Part shown: positions 44,651-52,969 of the stretch, one piece after another | How positions within the stretch are numbered: position 1 is the first letter of the stretch | How the letters are laid out: each line of letters opens with the position of its first letter | From: Corynebacterium glucuronolyticum | Lineage (GTDB): Bacteria > Actinomycetota > Actinomycetes > Mycobacteriales > Mycobacteriaceae | NCBI GenBank assembly: GCA_022772305.1 | Contig: JALFAQ010000044.1 | Location: 1 to 56,531, forward strand | Reading direction: 5' to 3' | DNA length: 56,531 bases | Made by a program: the position numbers and the translations under genes | Notes under the pieces: generated by a model | Seen by the model: the letters and a program-made list of their open reading frames with translations, nothing else | What the model was told of the DNA's origin: nothing | Database searches by the model: none

Positions 44651-45504
44651 GTGTATTCGGTCAAGCGGATGTGTGCCGTTTTGAAGGTCCACCGCAGTAG
44701 CTACAACACCTGGCGTAGTAGACGCGACAGGCGGGATCAAAAGGCTTTGTCAGATGCGCTTTTAGGTATGAAGATTGAGGAGGTTTTCCGCCGTGAAAAC
44801 GGCTGCTATGGTGCAAAACGCATCACGGCTGAACTCAACGATGATCCAGGTTCTACTCCTTTAAATCACAAGCGTGTGGCCAGGATCATGAAGAATGTGG
44901 GCCTTTGCGGGTATACCAGGCGACGAAGAGTAAAAACCACCGTGCGGGCTCAGGGCCGACATGTGTTCGCTGACCTTGTACGCCGCAAGTTTTACGCCGA
45001 AAAGCCGAACAAGCTTTATGTTGGTGACATCACCTACCTGCCTATCGCTGACGGGTCGAACATGTATCTGGCGACAGTATTGGATTGTTGTTCTCGCAGG
45101 CTTGTAGGCTTTGCTTTTCACTGACCACATGCGGACCTCGCTTGTGATTGAGGCTTTGAACAATGCATGCGCCACCCGTAGAGGCCTTGCAGGATCGGTG
45201 TTCCATTGCGACCACGGCAGTGTGTACACCTTAAGATGAGTTTAAGAAAACATGTACGGAACTGGGTGTCACCCAATCGATGGGAGCCGTTGGAACCAGT
45301 GCCGATAATGCGTTTGTGGAGTCGTTTAACTCCACGTTGAAAAGAGAGGTACTCCAGGATCGGAAAACCTTTGCAAACCAGCTTGAATGCCGCAGACAAG
45401 TGTTCCGGTGGTGCGCCCGCTACAACACATCCCGGCGCCACAGTTGGTGTGGCTATCAGACCCCGAACACTTTCGAGGAGAAACAGATGTACCGTGTCGC
45501 CTAA
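44651..45504 (+). pseudogene. IS3 orfB (DDE transposase), frameshifted
   Basis: The DDE integrase core is recognisable: first D in LYVGDITYLPI, second in VFHCDHGSVY, E in SADNAFVESFNSTLKRE. The frame breaks at 45122 (after GFAFH) and again near 45231 (within VYT/DEFKK). Both catalytic halves are therefore separated. Confidence 0.85.
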
Positions 45505-45555
45505 CCACGTCTGCTAAGATCAAACCCAATCAAATTTTCACCCCAGGTGTCCACA

Positions 45556-45729
45556 TCCAAGGGGTCGGGTCCGAGTTTCGGACCACATGCAGAAGACAAG
45601 CTAAACTGTTCCGAGCTGGTATGGGGGGCCTACGTGCGAGCTGCACCGACAATCAATCTCGACTCTAACCGTGGCCCAGGAGTCTATCCATTCAACATCG
45701 TGCGCAGTGGTTTACTCGAGGAATACTAG
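45556..45729 (+). pseudogene. 3' fragment of a YiiX/NlpC-like papain-fold hydrolase
   Basis: The fragment LNCSELVWGAYVRAAPTINLDSN with GPGVYPFNIVRSGLL matches the end of permuted papain-like hydrolases (CSELVW contains the nucleophile Cys; PxDI-like ending). The N-terminal part is lost at the IS end. Its stop overlaps the next gene's GTG, so that gene was downstream in an operon. Confidence 0.65.
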
Positions 45730-46961
45730 TGGGTGCGATGTCTAAGCTTGTGCGCTTTTTTAGAGGCTTGTCGCGTTCGAAACGCTGGCTGGCGGGCTGC
45801 GGTCTCGGTTGTATAACCGTAGTGGTTCTGATTGGTCTCCTGATGGGCGCCAATGTTGGTGCAACGTACTTTTTTGGGGCGAAGCCCCAGGAGGTTGGAG
45901 CAGAGGCGTGGGACGGCCCGCCTGTGTTAGTGACTCTGAAAAGCGATTACACAAAAACCGGCTTCTTTGGTACTGGACTGGAAACTGCGGACGTACGACT
46001 TCTGCAAGATGGAAAGCTTACCCCCTTGGTGTGGACAGGAACCCACGGAGGAGAATTTACAGCCGTTCCCCTTGACCATGGGTTCGCCCTCACCACCGCA
46101 GAAACCATCACCTTCTACGATTGGGACGGTAACATCACCGGAGATGTAGACTTCCCCGGCATCGATGCAGTGAAACGCTCCGCTACAACCGATGGGTGGT
46201 ACATAGTTTCGAGCGTCACCCATTCAGGAGAGAATACCGATGGGTGGGTTGATGATTATGCATTCATTAACCGCACAGGTGAAACCCATATCGTAACAGT
46301 TAGCGGCAATTCTAGCGCCACCGGAGTGTGTGGAGGAAAGCGCTACATAGCTGCTGTGGATATGGATTACGACGAGTCGACATACGAATCAACACGGCGC
46401 TATCTCAACATCTACGAGGTAGCCGACGAGTGGACAATCGGCGATCCCCTGTTTACCGTTGAACTTCCGGGGGATCCGCGCCCACTTGCGCACATCTTCA
46501 CGGAGATGGCTCCCTGCAGCGATGAAGGAGTGCTCACAGTTCTTGTCAGCATGGATGATGCGGAAGGGCAAAGCCACATGGTAAGCGCGAACATCGACAT
46601 AGCAGGAAAGTCAGTGGCGTTGACTCCTCTGCCGGACGGTTATGAAGCTCTGCTGCCATATAACAGCCTCATCAGCGATGGGGACTATTACTGGCTGAAC
46701 CGGCACGGCCGCATGTCAAGCATGGACAAGCACACCTCGCGTGTGGAAACAACATGGCAGGCTGATCCCCTGCCGGAGAACAGCGTGTATGCAAGCACGC
46801 TTTCCCAATCCTGGGTTGTTTTGGGCACAAGCTACGAGAACACGTTGTACTTCACCGCGTACGATGCCAAAACAGGAAAGAAAACCGCTCATGTAGCAAT
46901 TCCGAAAGACATGGGACCATCCATACGGATCGAAGATATCGAGCTAGTTAATCCGCATTAA
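45729..46961 (+). CDS. Membrane-anchored extracellular protein, possible beta-propeller
   Basis: A 410-residue protein with a basic N-terminus, one membrane helix (GCGLGCITVVVLIGLLMGANVGATYFF) and a large outside domain of repeated beta-strand stretches (FALTTAETITFYDWDGNITGDVDF, GWYIVSSVTHSGENTDG, YWLNRHGRMSSMDKHTSRVETTW), suggesting a WD/PQQ-like propeller. No family recognised. GTG 45729 overlaps the stop of the hydrolase fragment; GAGGA precedes it. Confidence 0.6.
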   Translation: MGAMSKLVRFFRGLSRSKRWLAGCGLGCITVVVLIGLLMGANVGATYFFGAKPQEVGAEAWDGPPVLVTLKSDYTKTGFFGTGLETADVRLLQDGKLTPLVWTGTHGGEFTAVPLDHGFALTTAETITFYDWDGNITGDVDFPGIDAVKRSATTDGWYIVSSVTHSGENTDGWVDDYAFINRTGETHIVTVSGNSSATGVCGGKRYIAAVDMDYDESTYESTRRYLNIYEVADEWTIGDPLFTVELPGDPRPLAHIFTEMAPCSDEGVLTVLVSMDDAEGQSHMVSANIDIAGKSVALTPLPDGYEALLPYNSLISDGDYYWLNRHGRMSSMDKHTSRVETTWQADPLPENSVYASTLSQSWVVLGTSYENTLYFTAYDAKTGKKTAHVAIPKDMGPSIRIEDIELVNPH

Positions 46962-47248
46962 CTAGCGCTTGAGTATCGCAAGCAGGAGCGAACCTGGGGC
47001 AGATCCTTTCTCCACGCAAGCAGTAATTTCGGTGCACGAAAATTCTGCCCCATTTGTACACAGTGCACATTGACGCACGTGAAGGGGCCCTCAAGCAGAG
47101 TGGACGTACCGATCAAACTGTGACAATCCAAGTCCGTTCGTGCGCTCCCCTGAGACTTCCTGCAACGGCTCGTACCCCGATTTAACGTGGTCACCGTGAC
47201 GAGATCCCCAACTGACTTTCTACTCATTGCAAGCCTGTTTGTCCGACA
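46962..47248. other. Gap between converging genes
   Basis: 287 bases between the rightward membrane protein and the leftward DUF4143 gene. No gene, repeat or clear terminator seen. Confidence 0.4.
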
Positions 47249-48511
47249 TCACATCCCTAGGCGAGCGAGCGGGAACGTGTGCACCCCGGAGGGGAAGGTG
47301 AGCGTGGGGCCGGTCGCGGTGATGACCGCGAGGAACACTGGTGGCTGCGCAATAACCGCCGCCACCTGCGCAAGCCTCTCCGCGCCGGGGACGATGAGTT
47401 TCCCGCCGAGCTTCACTTCAATGCCGGCCCATCGTCCGCCGGGCAGGACACACACGGCATCCATCTCGTAACCGTTCGAATCGCGGAAGTGGTACACCGT
47501 GCCGCCCAGCGCTTCAGTCATCACGGTGAGGTCGTGAACAACCGCCGATTCAAACAGGCTTCCCAGGAGTGTTGGTTCCCGCATGAGAAGCGTCTCGTCC
47601 GCATTGAGTGCCGCGGCTGCCAGCGCCGGGTCCACCAGGTGATATTTCGGGCTCGTCCGCAGTCGGGCTCGGCTTTGCAGTCGAGGTGTCCACGCTGTTT
47701 GCTTCTCGACGATAAACAGCCTCTCAAGCAGCTCCACGTATCGAGCCACAGTCGCCAGCGACAGATCTGGAGCGATGGATAAGAGATCTTTTCGTAGCGT
47801 TGTAATGCTCGTTTCCTCGGCGCTATTCCTAGCGATGGCGCTCATTAATTGCTCGATGACCATGGGTTCATGACGGATTTCCGCAAGACGTGACACATCG
47901 GTTCGGGAAACTTCATTGATGTAGCCCCGCAGTAGTCGAAGCGACTGATCGGGTGTTGCATTGTTATGCGCTGGGAACCCGCTGCGCAACAGGAGTTCAA
48001 TGGCCTCACTCAGGGGCTGAACGTCCGGGTTGGTGGCGGGCTTCACCCCCTCTGAAAGGCTCTCAAAACTCACCGCAGGAGAGTATTCACGTTGCTTTTC
48101 TGCCCAGGTCAGTGTGTGCATGGGGATGCGAAGAAAGCGAGCAGCGCCAGTATGTCTGGTTATGTCGTCGCTGGGAACCGACGAACCAGTGAGAATGAAT
48201 TGCCCTGGCAGGCCAGCATGATCAATTGCTCGCCTGGTGAGGTTCCAAACATCGGGATACAGTTGCCACTCGTCGATCAGCCGTGGAGAATTTCCACTTA
48301 GTGCTGCCGAGGGGTCGATCGACATGAGAATCTGCGAGTCTGGATTGTCCAGCAGGATTGCGGACCGAGCGTGATGCGCCCCGCTCATGGTCTTCCCACA
48401 CCCGCGGGCTCCCTCGAGTACAATGCCTCCTGAAATTTCCAGCGCAGAGGCAATGCTCCGATCGGTAATCCGGGGTCGGTATTCGATCCCTAGAAGCTCC
48501 TTTGTGTCCAC
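47249..48511 (-). CDS. AAA ATPase with DUF4143 domain
   Basis: A 420-residue ATPase: Walker A LEGARGCGKTMSG, Walker B RLIDEWQLYPDVWNLTRRAID, sensor FILTGSSVPSDD, then the DUF4143 C-terminal domain ending with MDAVCVLPGGRWAGIEVKLGG (PD-(D/E)xK-like E-x-K). Such genes are common, patchily distributed and multicopy; their role is unknown, with defence or toxin links proposed. Intact, unlike its relative at 48971-50151. Confidence 0.85.
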   Translation of the reverse strand: MDTKELLGIEYRPRITDRSIASALEISGGIVLEGARGCGKTMSGAHHARSAILLDNPDSQILMSIDPSAALSGNSPRLIDEWQLYPDVWNLTRRAIDHAGLPGQFILTGSSVPSDDITRHTGAARFLRIPMHTLTWAEKQREYSPAVSFESLSEGVKPATNPDVQPLSEAIELLLRSGFPAHNNATPDQSLRLLRGYINEVSRTDVSRLAEIRHEPMVIEQLMSAIARNSAEETSITTLRKDLLSIAPDLSLATVARYVELLERLFIVEKQTAWTPRLQSRARLRTSPKYHLVDPALAAAALNADETLLMREPTLLGSLFESAVVHDLTVMTEALGGTVYHFRDSNGYEMDAVCVLPGGRWAGIEVKLGGKLIVPGAERLAQVAAVIAQPPVFLAVITATGPTLTFPSGVHTFPLARLGM

Positions 48512-48673
48512 GGTCTTATGGTAGCAAAAAGAGCGGAAAATAGCAGCTAGAAGAATCGTATTTAGTAATTTGCAGCGTTGCTATTATGGAAAAAGCAGGC
48601 TCACTATTGTGAAAAATGCAGAATTGTAGGTGCGTATCTGGGAAGCACGCAAAACTTTTGTAGGGATGGGGAT

Positions 48674-48970
48674 ATGGAAGAACGGAAACTGACGTCGCTG
48701 TTTTTCGGCAACGTTGTCCTGGAATCGCACATTCTGGGTACGGCGATCCGGGTGTTTGCCCCGGATATGCGGTCGTACTCCGAGAGGCTGAAGCCCGATA
48801 TCTCCCTCTCAGTTCCGCTGGATGAGGTGCGAGGCAAGCTTGAATCTGACCACGCTGAGGATCTGGCCAAGAAAGTTCTCGGGTACGTGGCTGAGGAGCT
48901 TGACAGGAGTTATCCCGGTGGGTGCAGCCGTGCGGAGGAGGAACTGCAGGCCTGGCTTGTACTTCAGTAG
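48674..48970 (+). CDS. Hypothetical 98-residue protein
   Basis: ATG 48674 gives EERKLTSLFFGNVVLESHILGTAIRVFAPDMRSY, then helical text to the end. Soluble, acidic, no motif recognised. Upstream in-frame codons lack a good start. It lies between two leftward DUF4143 genes and points the opposite way. GC is lower than the core. Confidence 0.5.
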   Translation: MEERKLTSLFFGNVVLESHILGTAIRVFAPDMRSYSERLKPDISLSVPLDEVRGKLESDHAEDLAKKVLGYVAEELDRSYPGGCSRAEEELQAWLVLQ

Positions 48971-50151
48971 CTAACTGCGCTCCGGCCCCAGGGCACTCAG
49001 GGGAACGACATGAACTCCGCTGGGGAGGGTGAATCCGGAGTAGCCACCTGTTACCACGGCCAGGAAGTCGGGTTCGGTGACCATGCGTGAATCTTTGAGG
49101 CGGAGGAGATATCAGAATCAGATTCGCAGGTGATATCCACTTCCAAGCCCACATCATCCCGGTACCCGAAGCACGAGGCGTCGATCTGGTCGGCGTACGT
49201 GCGGATGTCTCTCACCGCCATCGACTCAAAAACTTGCCCGAAGTACTCGGGGTCGTTTGCGAGTCCCTCTGGTGTCGTGCCGAGTGCGGCACGTGCAATT
49301 GACGGATCGCAGAAGAGGAGCCTCGACTGTTTGCGAAGCCGTGACTTCGAGCGCAGTTTTCCGGACCAGGGCGGAAGCTCCTCCAGAATGAAGATCCGGG
49401 TGAGCGCGTCAAGATAGCGGCGAACGCTCTTTGAGGAAAGCTCTCCACCATCCGCAGAAATATCCTTGGACAGTGTCGTGGCTGTGGTTTCTGCAGCGAC
49501 GTTGCGCGCAACGGAGCGCAGAAGCCTACGTACTCTTTCCGGGGCGAATTCCTTGCCGATGTCCGGTAAGTCGACGTCCGCGATGTTCTCGACGAGAGTC
49601 CGGTTGAACCGAATAAACCCGGTCTTTTCGTGCGCAATGAGAGCCGGCCATCCTCCACGCACCGCTTCAACGGACAATTCCTCGTAGTTCAAGGTCCGTG
49701 GCAAAACAGTAACTGACGTGATCTCTCGCAAGTGAGTGAGAGTAATGCATCCATCCTGGTAATAGGCTTCGCCCAACGCCATCGGGCGCATTTTGATGCG
49801 GGTTAACCGTCCATCACCCGTGTGCCGCGTGATCGAATCGGTCGGAAAAGCTGATCCGGACAGAATGAACTGCACAGGCTTTCGGCGAGCATCGATCTCA
49901 TGCCATGACCTCGTTCCACAGTGAGGGTTCCAGTTGCCATTCATCGATGAGACGAGGGGGTCACCCTGGAGAACAGCCTGTGGATTGAGCACGGCAAGCC
50001 TCTGGTTCTGAGCGTGGTCGACACGGAAAGAGGACTGCGCGTGCTGTAGCCACGTGCGCCCTCGATGAGAACTCCTCCAACAGCCTGCAAATCTTGCGCG
50101 AGAATGAAGTCCACGGCTCGCCGAATATATGCCATGATTGAACTATCCATC
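48971..50151 (-). pseudogene. Broken DUF4143 AAA ATPase
   Basis: A first frame from 50151 gives AYIRRAVDFILAQDLQAVGGVLIEGARGYSTR, where the Walker A GKT has been lost. After a shift, the frame 49992-49051 carries QFILSGSAFPTDSITRHTG, RRLLRSVARNVAAETTATTL and the DUF4143 body up to VGLEVDIT. The end (DFLAVVTGGYSGFTLPSGVHVVPL...GPERS, stop at 48971) is in yet another frame. Paralogous to the gene at 47249-48511. Confidence 0.82.
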
Positions 50152-50447
50152 AACCAGCGATTCTTCCACTTTTGCGAAGGTGGAGTCGATGCCGCAGCGG
50201 TGGAAAAATGGTAATCACGGTGAACCGGACGTTTTTAACTACGATTAACAAAAACGTCACTAACCGATGGAATTATTAATTATGGTTAAACTGTGCTGGC
50301 ACACAACGTGTGGGTAGTTTTCCTTCCGTCCAATACAGCCATGCATGGCGACGAGATCGCGTTGACGAACTTCCCCAATTGCAGGTCATGAATCGTGAAC
50401 GACCTAATTCACTATTACATCGTAGGAATTCACCATTTCGCTCCTCG
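50152..50447. other. AT-rich gap between broken ATPase and hipA
   Basis: No gene seen. AATGGTAATCACG (50207-50219) nearly repeats AATGGTAATTACG in the hipBA promoter (52019-52031). TTAACTACGATTAAC and ATTATTAATTATGGTTAA are AT-rich, loosely repeated. Confidence 0.45.
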
Positions 50448-51680
50448 TCACACCTGTTTCCTTAGAGCTTCAATTCTTAGGTTGAAATTTTGTTCCATGC
50501 GTTTTACTTCACGGGCAGCAAGCCCAGCGGTGCGCGCCACGTCCTTCCATGAGCTCACTGCCTCGATCACACGCGAAATGATGTTCTTGGCTTTGTCTGG
50601 TTTTAAACCACAGAAGGAAGAAAATTCCAACAAAGCTTCTGTTTCCTCTGGAAATGTTGTCGCGCCAAGCAATAAAGTGGAGCGACGTGCCCGGATGTTC
50701 GGGTTGGGGTTGACATCGTAAAGGGGGGAAAGTCGCCACCCGCGAGGATGATGCAAGAACCCGAGGTTTCGCAAGTGATCGTCGGTGTTTCCAATCGCAA
50801 CGAAGAAAACGACGCGCGTGAACAGGGATGCCAGATCCTCCTGAACTCCACCAGACAACTCGCGGATTGCCCCCGCCACCTCGACATAATCAACATTCAT
50901 CCCGTCCGTGGAGGAGCAGGCAGTCATAGCGCTGATGAAAGGTATACGGCTATTCGTTTTGAAAGCCCCGCTGCGATCGAAGCGCCGTAACACAAGGACA
51001 TTGGCGTTTGCGACAGGTACGAGGCGAAAATCGGGGACATCGAGGCCGCACGCCTGGGCGAGCAGGAGGGTGGCGTATTCCCAACCAATGACATCCCAGT
51101 CATCGCTGGCGTGTGGGAACTTTGCCATGCCAAGGGATCCATCAGGGCAGAGAATACTTGCCTTCGGTCGAGCGCCGCCAAGGGCGGATGTTCCGGTGTC
51201 TAAGAGGACTTTCACGGCCTGTATGTATTCATCACTGTAAGCTACTTCCCGAGCAGTGTGCAGGAGGGTGGGCAGAGAAATAAACGGTGGCACAACCGAT
51301 GGAGGGCCGACGAACGTGTCGCTGTTCCTTGGTTTGAAACGGAGCGCCCCTTGACGAGTATCGTCACTAACCGCAAGGAGATAATCAACCTCATCCAATT
51401 CCCTCGCGCGCCGCCATGTAGTGCGATCCCTATTAATGAGATTTCTTCCCCAGCGGTCGGGTGCGGCATCGGAAAATGCAGGTAAGAGGCCATTGTAATG
51501 TTGTGAACCTGACACCAATACAAGCGAAGGATCGATATTAAAACCGCCACCACCCAGGTACGTTGGATCGTACGCAAACGTGGTGGAAACCCCTCGTGGC
51601 CCACGATGAAAATAGGCTGTTCCCACTTTGGTGGGGGAGGTGCCGTCAAGGAAAACCTCGACCTCTGCAGATTCTGTCAT
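50448..51680 (-). CDS. hipA: HipA-like serine/threonine kinase toxin
   Basis: A 410-residue HipA-family kinase. N-terminal couple domain (VEVFLDGTSPTKVGTAYFHRGP), Gly/Ser loop GTSALGGARPKASI, ATP-binding Lys in MAKFPHASDDWD, catalytic GNTDDHLRNLGFL and metal-binding DVNPNPN. In E. coli HipA phosphorylates glutamyl-tRNA synthetase and causes persistence; the target here is unknown. It lies 2 bases after hipB, so the pair forms one operon (antitoxin first). Confidence 0.88.
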   Translation of the reverse strand: MTESAEVEVFLDGTSPTKVGTAYFHRGPRGVSTTFAYDPTYLGGGGFNIDPSLVLVSGSQHYNGLLPAFSDAAPDRWGRNLINRDRTTWRRARELDEVDYLLAVSDDTRQGALRFKPRNSDTFVGPPSVVPPFISLPTLLHTAREVAYSDEYIQAVKVLLDTGTSALGGARPKASILCPDGSLGMAKFPHASDDWDVIGWEYATLLLAQACGLDVPDFRLVPVANANVLVLRRFDRSGAFKTNSRIPFISAMTACSSTDGMNVDYVEVAGAIRELSGGVQEDLASLFTRVVFFVAIGNTDDHLRNLGFLHHPRGWRLSPLYDVNPNPNIRARRSTLLLGATTFPEETEALLEFSSFCGLKPDKAKNIISRVIEAVSSWKDVARTAGLAAREVKRMEQNFNLRIEALRKQV

Positions 51681-51682
51681 CG

Positions 51683-51991
51683 CTACCGCGCCCTCTTCCT
51701 GTGGATGCGATCTGCACGCAACCTGCCAATCTCGCTTTCAAAAGGATCGATGGCATTCACCACGAGATCTAAGATTCCAATTGCGCGAAGCACGAGGTAA
51801 AGAGATTCGGAGCTTGCGGTGGTATCCCCATTTTCGATCTTGCGAAGAGTGTCTCGAGAAATCTGCGCACGCTCGCACACTTGCTGCGCTGTCAGTCCCA
51901 ACACCATGCGCCATCCACGAATGTGCTCCCCGATGGTCGTCACCTCGCGAGAAATGTTGTAGCCGCGGAGCCGATTCCTGCCGTCTGTCAT
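51683..51991 (-). CDS. hipB: HipB-like antitoxin (Xre family)
   Basis: A 102-residue protein with an Xre helix-turn-helix (IGEHIRGWRMVLGLTAQQVCERAQISRDTLRKIENGDTTAS) and a C-terminal extension (FESEIGRLRADRIHRKRAR). As in other hip operons it should neutralise HipA and repress the operon. ATG 51991 is preferred; the frame stays open to 52060 but runs over the likely operator. Confidence 0.83.
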   Translation of the reverse strand: MTDGRNRLRGYNISREVTTIGEHIRGWRMVLGLTAQQVCERAQISRDTLRKIENGDTTASSESLYLVLRAIGILDLVVNAIDPFESEIGRLRADRIHRKRAR

Positions 51992-52014
51992 AGTGAAAAG
52001 ACTACCATAGTCGC

Positions 52015-52031
52015 CGTAAATGGTAATTACG
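52015..52031. promoter_or_regulatory. Candidate hipBA operator
   Basis: CGTAA-ATGGTAA-TTACG is an interrupted palindrome 24 bases before the hipB start. AATGGTAATTACG recurs (12 of 13 bases) at 50207-50219 behind the operon. Confidence 0.4.
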
Positions 52032-52643
52032 ACGAATTTATTAGTCATAGGATCCTTCAAAGTGGCAAATACTTTAACAATGAAACATTCACTATTTTCT
52101 GACCAGCGGGTTTCCCTATTTGGTGCTGCATAGAGCGCGAAAAGAACGCTGGTTACTGCGAGTGACCTGCGGATTCACTATTTAGAACCTAATTTTCACT
52201 ATTCACACTTTGTCTACCAGTGGAAACGTTGGTTGTCTAAGGACTTGCAGACTTTTCGGAAATACGCTCCCCACTTGTGGGCTCCCGGTGTTTAGCGAAT
52301 TGAACTACGCAGGGAAGATTGTGAAGTCTTTTAGGTTTTTGAACGTGATAAGGTGGGAATTTCTCTCTCTACTAGCCGCTGCGAAATAGGGGTTTACGTT
52401 CGACTCTTTCAGGTACTGTTTCTCGTTCCTTATACTCTGGCCCGCGTAACCCTCACTAGAGCAGGATTGATTTAATGGATCAATGAAGTAGTGATAGATA
52501 AGCAGAAGGGGCAAAGTTACTGCACTGCGGTGTCAGTGTCCATAAATTAGTAAGGGTTTACACAACGGGGATGGCTCTGAAGTAATAATGCTTCCCAACC
52601 GTCGAATGTTGGTTGTTTAATATTTTGGGTACGGGGGTATTCG
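52032..52643. other. AT-rich gap upstream of the peptide cassette
   Basis: No secure gene in about 600 bases. A leftward 69-codon frame (52305-52514) ends ESNVNPYFAAASRERNSHLITFKNLKDF, which faintly resembles the end of a PIN-type toxin; it lacks the rest of such a domain. GC is well below the core genome. Confidence 0.4.
52305..52514 (-). CDS. Doubtful small ORF, possible PIN-like remnant
   Basis: A 69-codon frame with no clear ribosome-binding site. The C-terminal half (NVNPYFAAASRERNSHLITFKNLKDFTI) looks like a real protein end, with the LITxxxKDF pattern of VapC-type PIN domains. The N-terminal half does not. Listed as a remnant candidate only. Confidence 0.25.
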   Translation of the reverse strand: MPLLLIYHYFIDPLNQSCSSEGYAGQSIRNEKQYLKESNVNPYFAAASRERNSHLITFKNLKDFTIFPA

Positions 52644-52686
52644 TTTGGATTATTTATAATTCTTGAGTGTCTTTTAAGAATCCAAA
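52644..52686. repeat. Nested hairpin upstream of the peptide gene
   Basis: TTTGGATT (52644-52651) pairs with AATCCAAA (52679-52686); within it ATTCTT pairs with AAGAAT. It lies about 120 bases before the peptide start and could be an operator, or the terminator of a lost upstream gene. Confidence 0.5.
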
Positions 52687-52807
52687 TCAAATGCGAAAAT
52701 ACTCGCCGTGTTAATTTCTCTTAGGGGGGGAAGGAATACTTACTGGGGAAATAGAAGATTACCCACTTAGGGAGGGGAAAAATAAGTTTTAGAAAGGAGG
52801 AATCGCC

Positions 52808-52903
52808 ATGAAGGATATCACTTCCAAGATTTCAAAGTCTGGTGTTAATGGGCGGGATCGGAAGCCGACCGCCTTTAACATTGGGTGCAATACAGGCTGC
52901 TAA
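52808..52903 (+). CDS. Putative RiPP precursor peptide (C-x3-C end)
   Basis: A 31-residue peptide gene with a strong ribosome-binding site (AAAGGAGG). Residues 1-21 are polar and charged (MKDITSKISKSG..., ...GRDRKPT) and would be the leader. Residues 22-31 (AFNIGCNTGC) would be the core: two Cys, spaced C-x3-C, the second being the C-terminal residue. Directly followed by an attenuator-like hairpin and a radical SAM/SPASM gene, the classic layout for thioether or other rSAM-modified peptides. I do not recognise it as a named precursor family. Short length and lack of homology keep confidence below certainty. Confidence 0.75.
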   Translation: MKDITSKISKSGVNGRDRKPTAFNIGCNTGC

Positions 52904-52918
52904 AGACTAGCTGACTTT

Positions 52919-52954
52919 GAGGTGTCAGGAACGTAACTGGCACCTCCAATTTTT
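52919..52954 (+). terminator. Attenuator-like hairpin between peptide and enzyme
   Basis: GAGGTGTCA (52919-52927) pairs with TGGCACCTC (52938-52946; one G-T pair) and is followed by CAATTTTT. A partial terminator here would yield much more peptide mRNA than enzyme mRNA. Confidence 0.75.
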
Positions 52955-52969
52955 AGATGTGAAAAGGTT

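Larger units (their letters stand above)
44256..45555 (+). mobile_element. IS3-family insertion sequence, inactivated
   Basis: Ends are marked by TGTGGACACC (44256-44265) and its inverse GGTGTCCACA (45546-45555), about 1.3 kb apart. Inside are orfA and orfB of the IS3 type. Both carry frameshifts (see separate entries), so this copy cannot make its transposase. It cuts the gene for the papain-like protein at 45556 and abuts the tatD repeat. Confidence 0.85.

Noticed and set aside
46958..47227. Leftward 89-codon frame between the propeller-like protein and the DUF4143 gene
   Set aside because: No ribosome-binding site, no recognisable motif and unconvincing composition.
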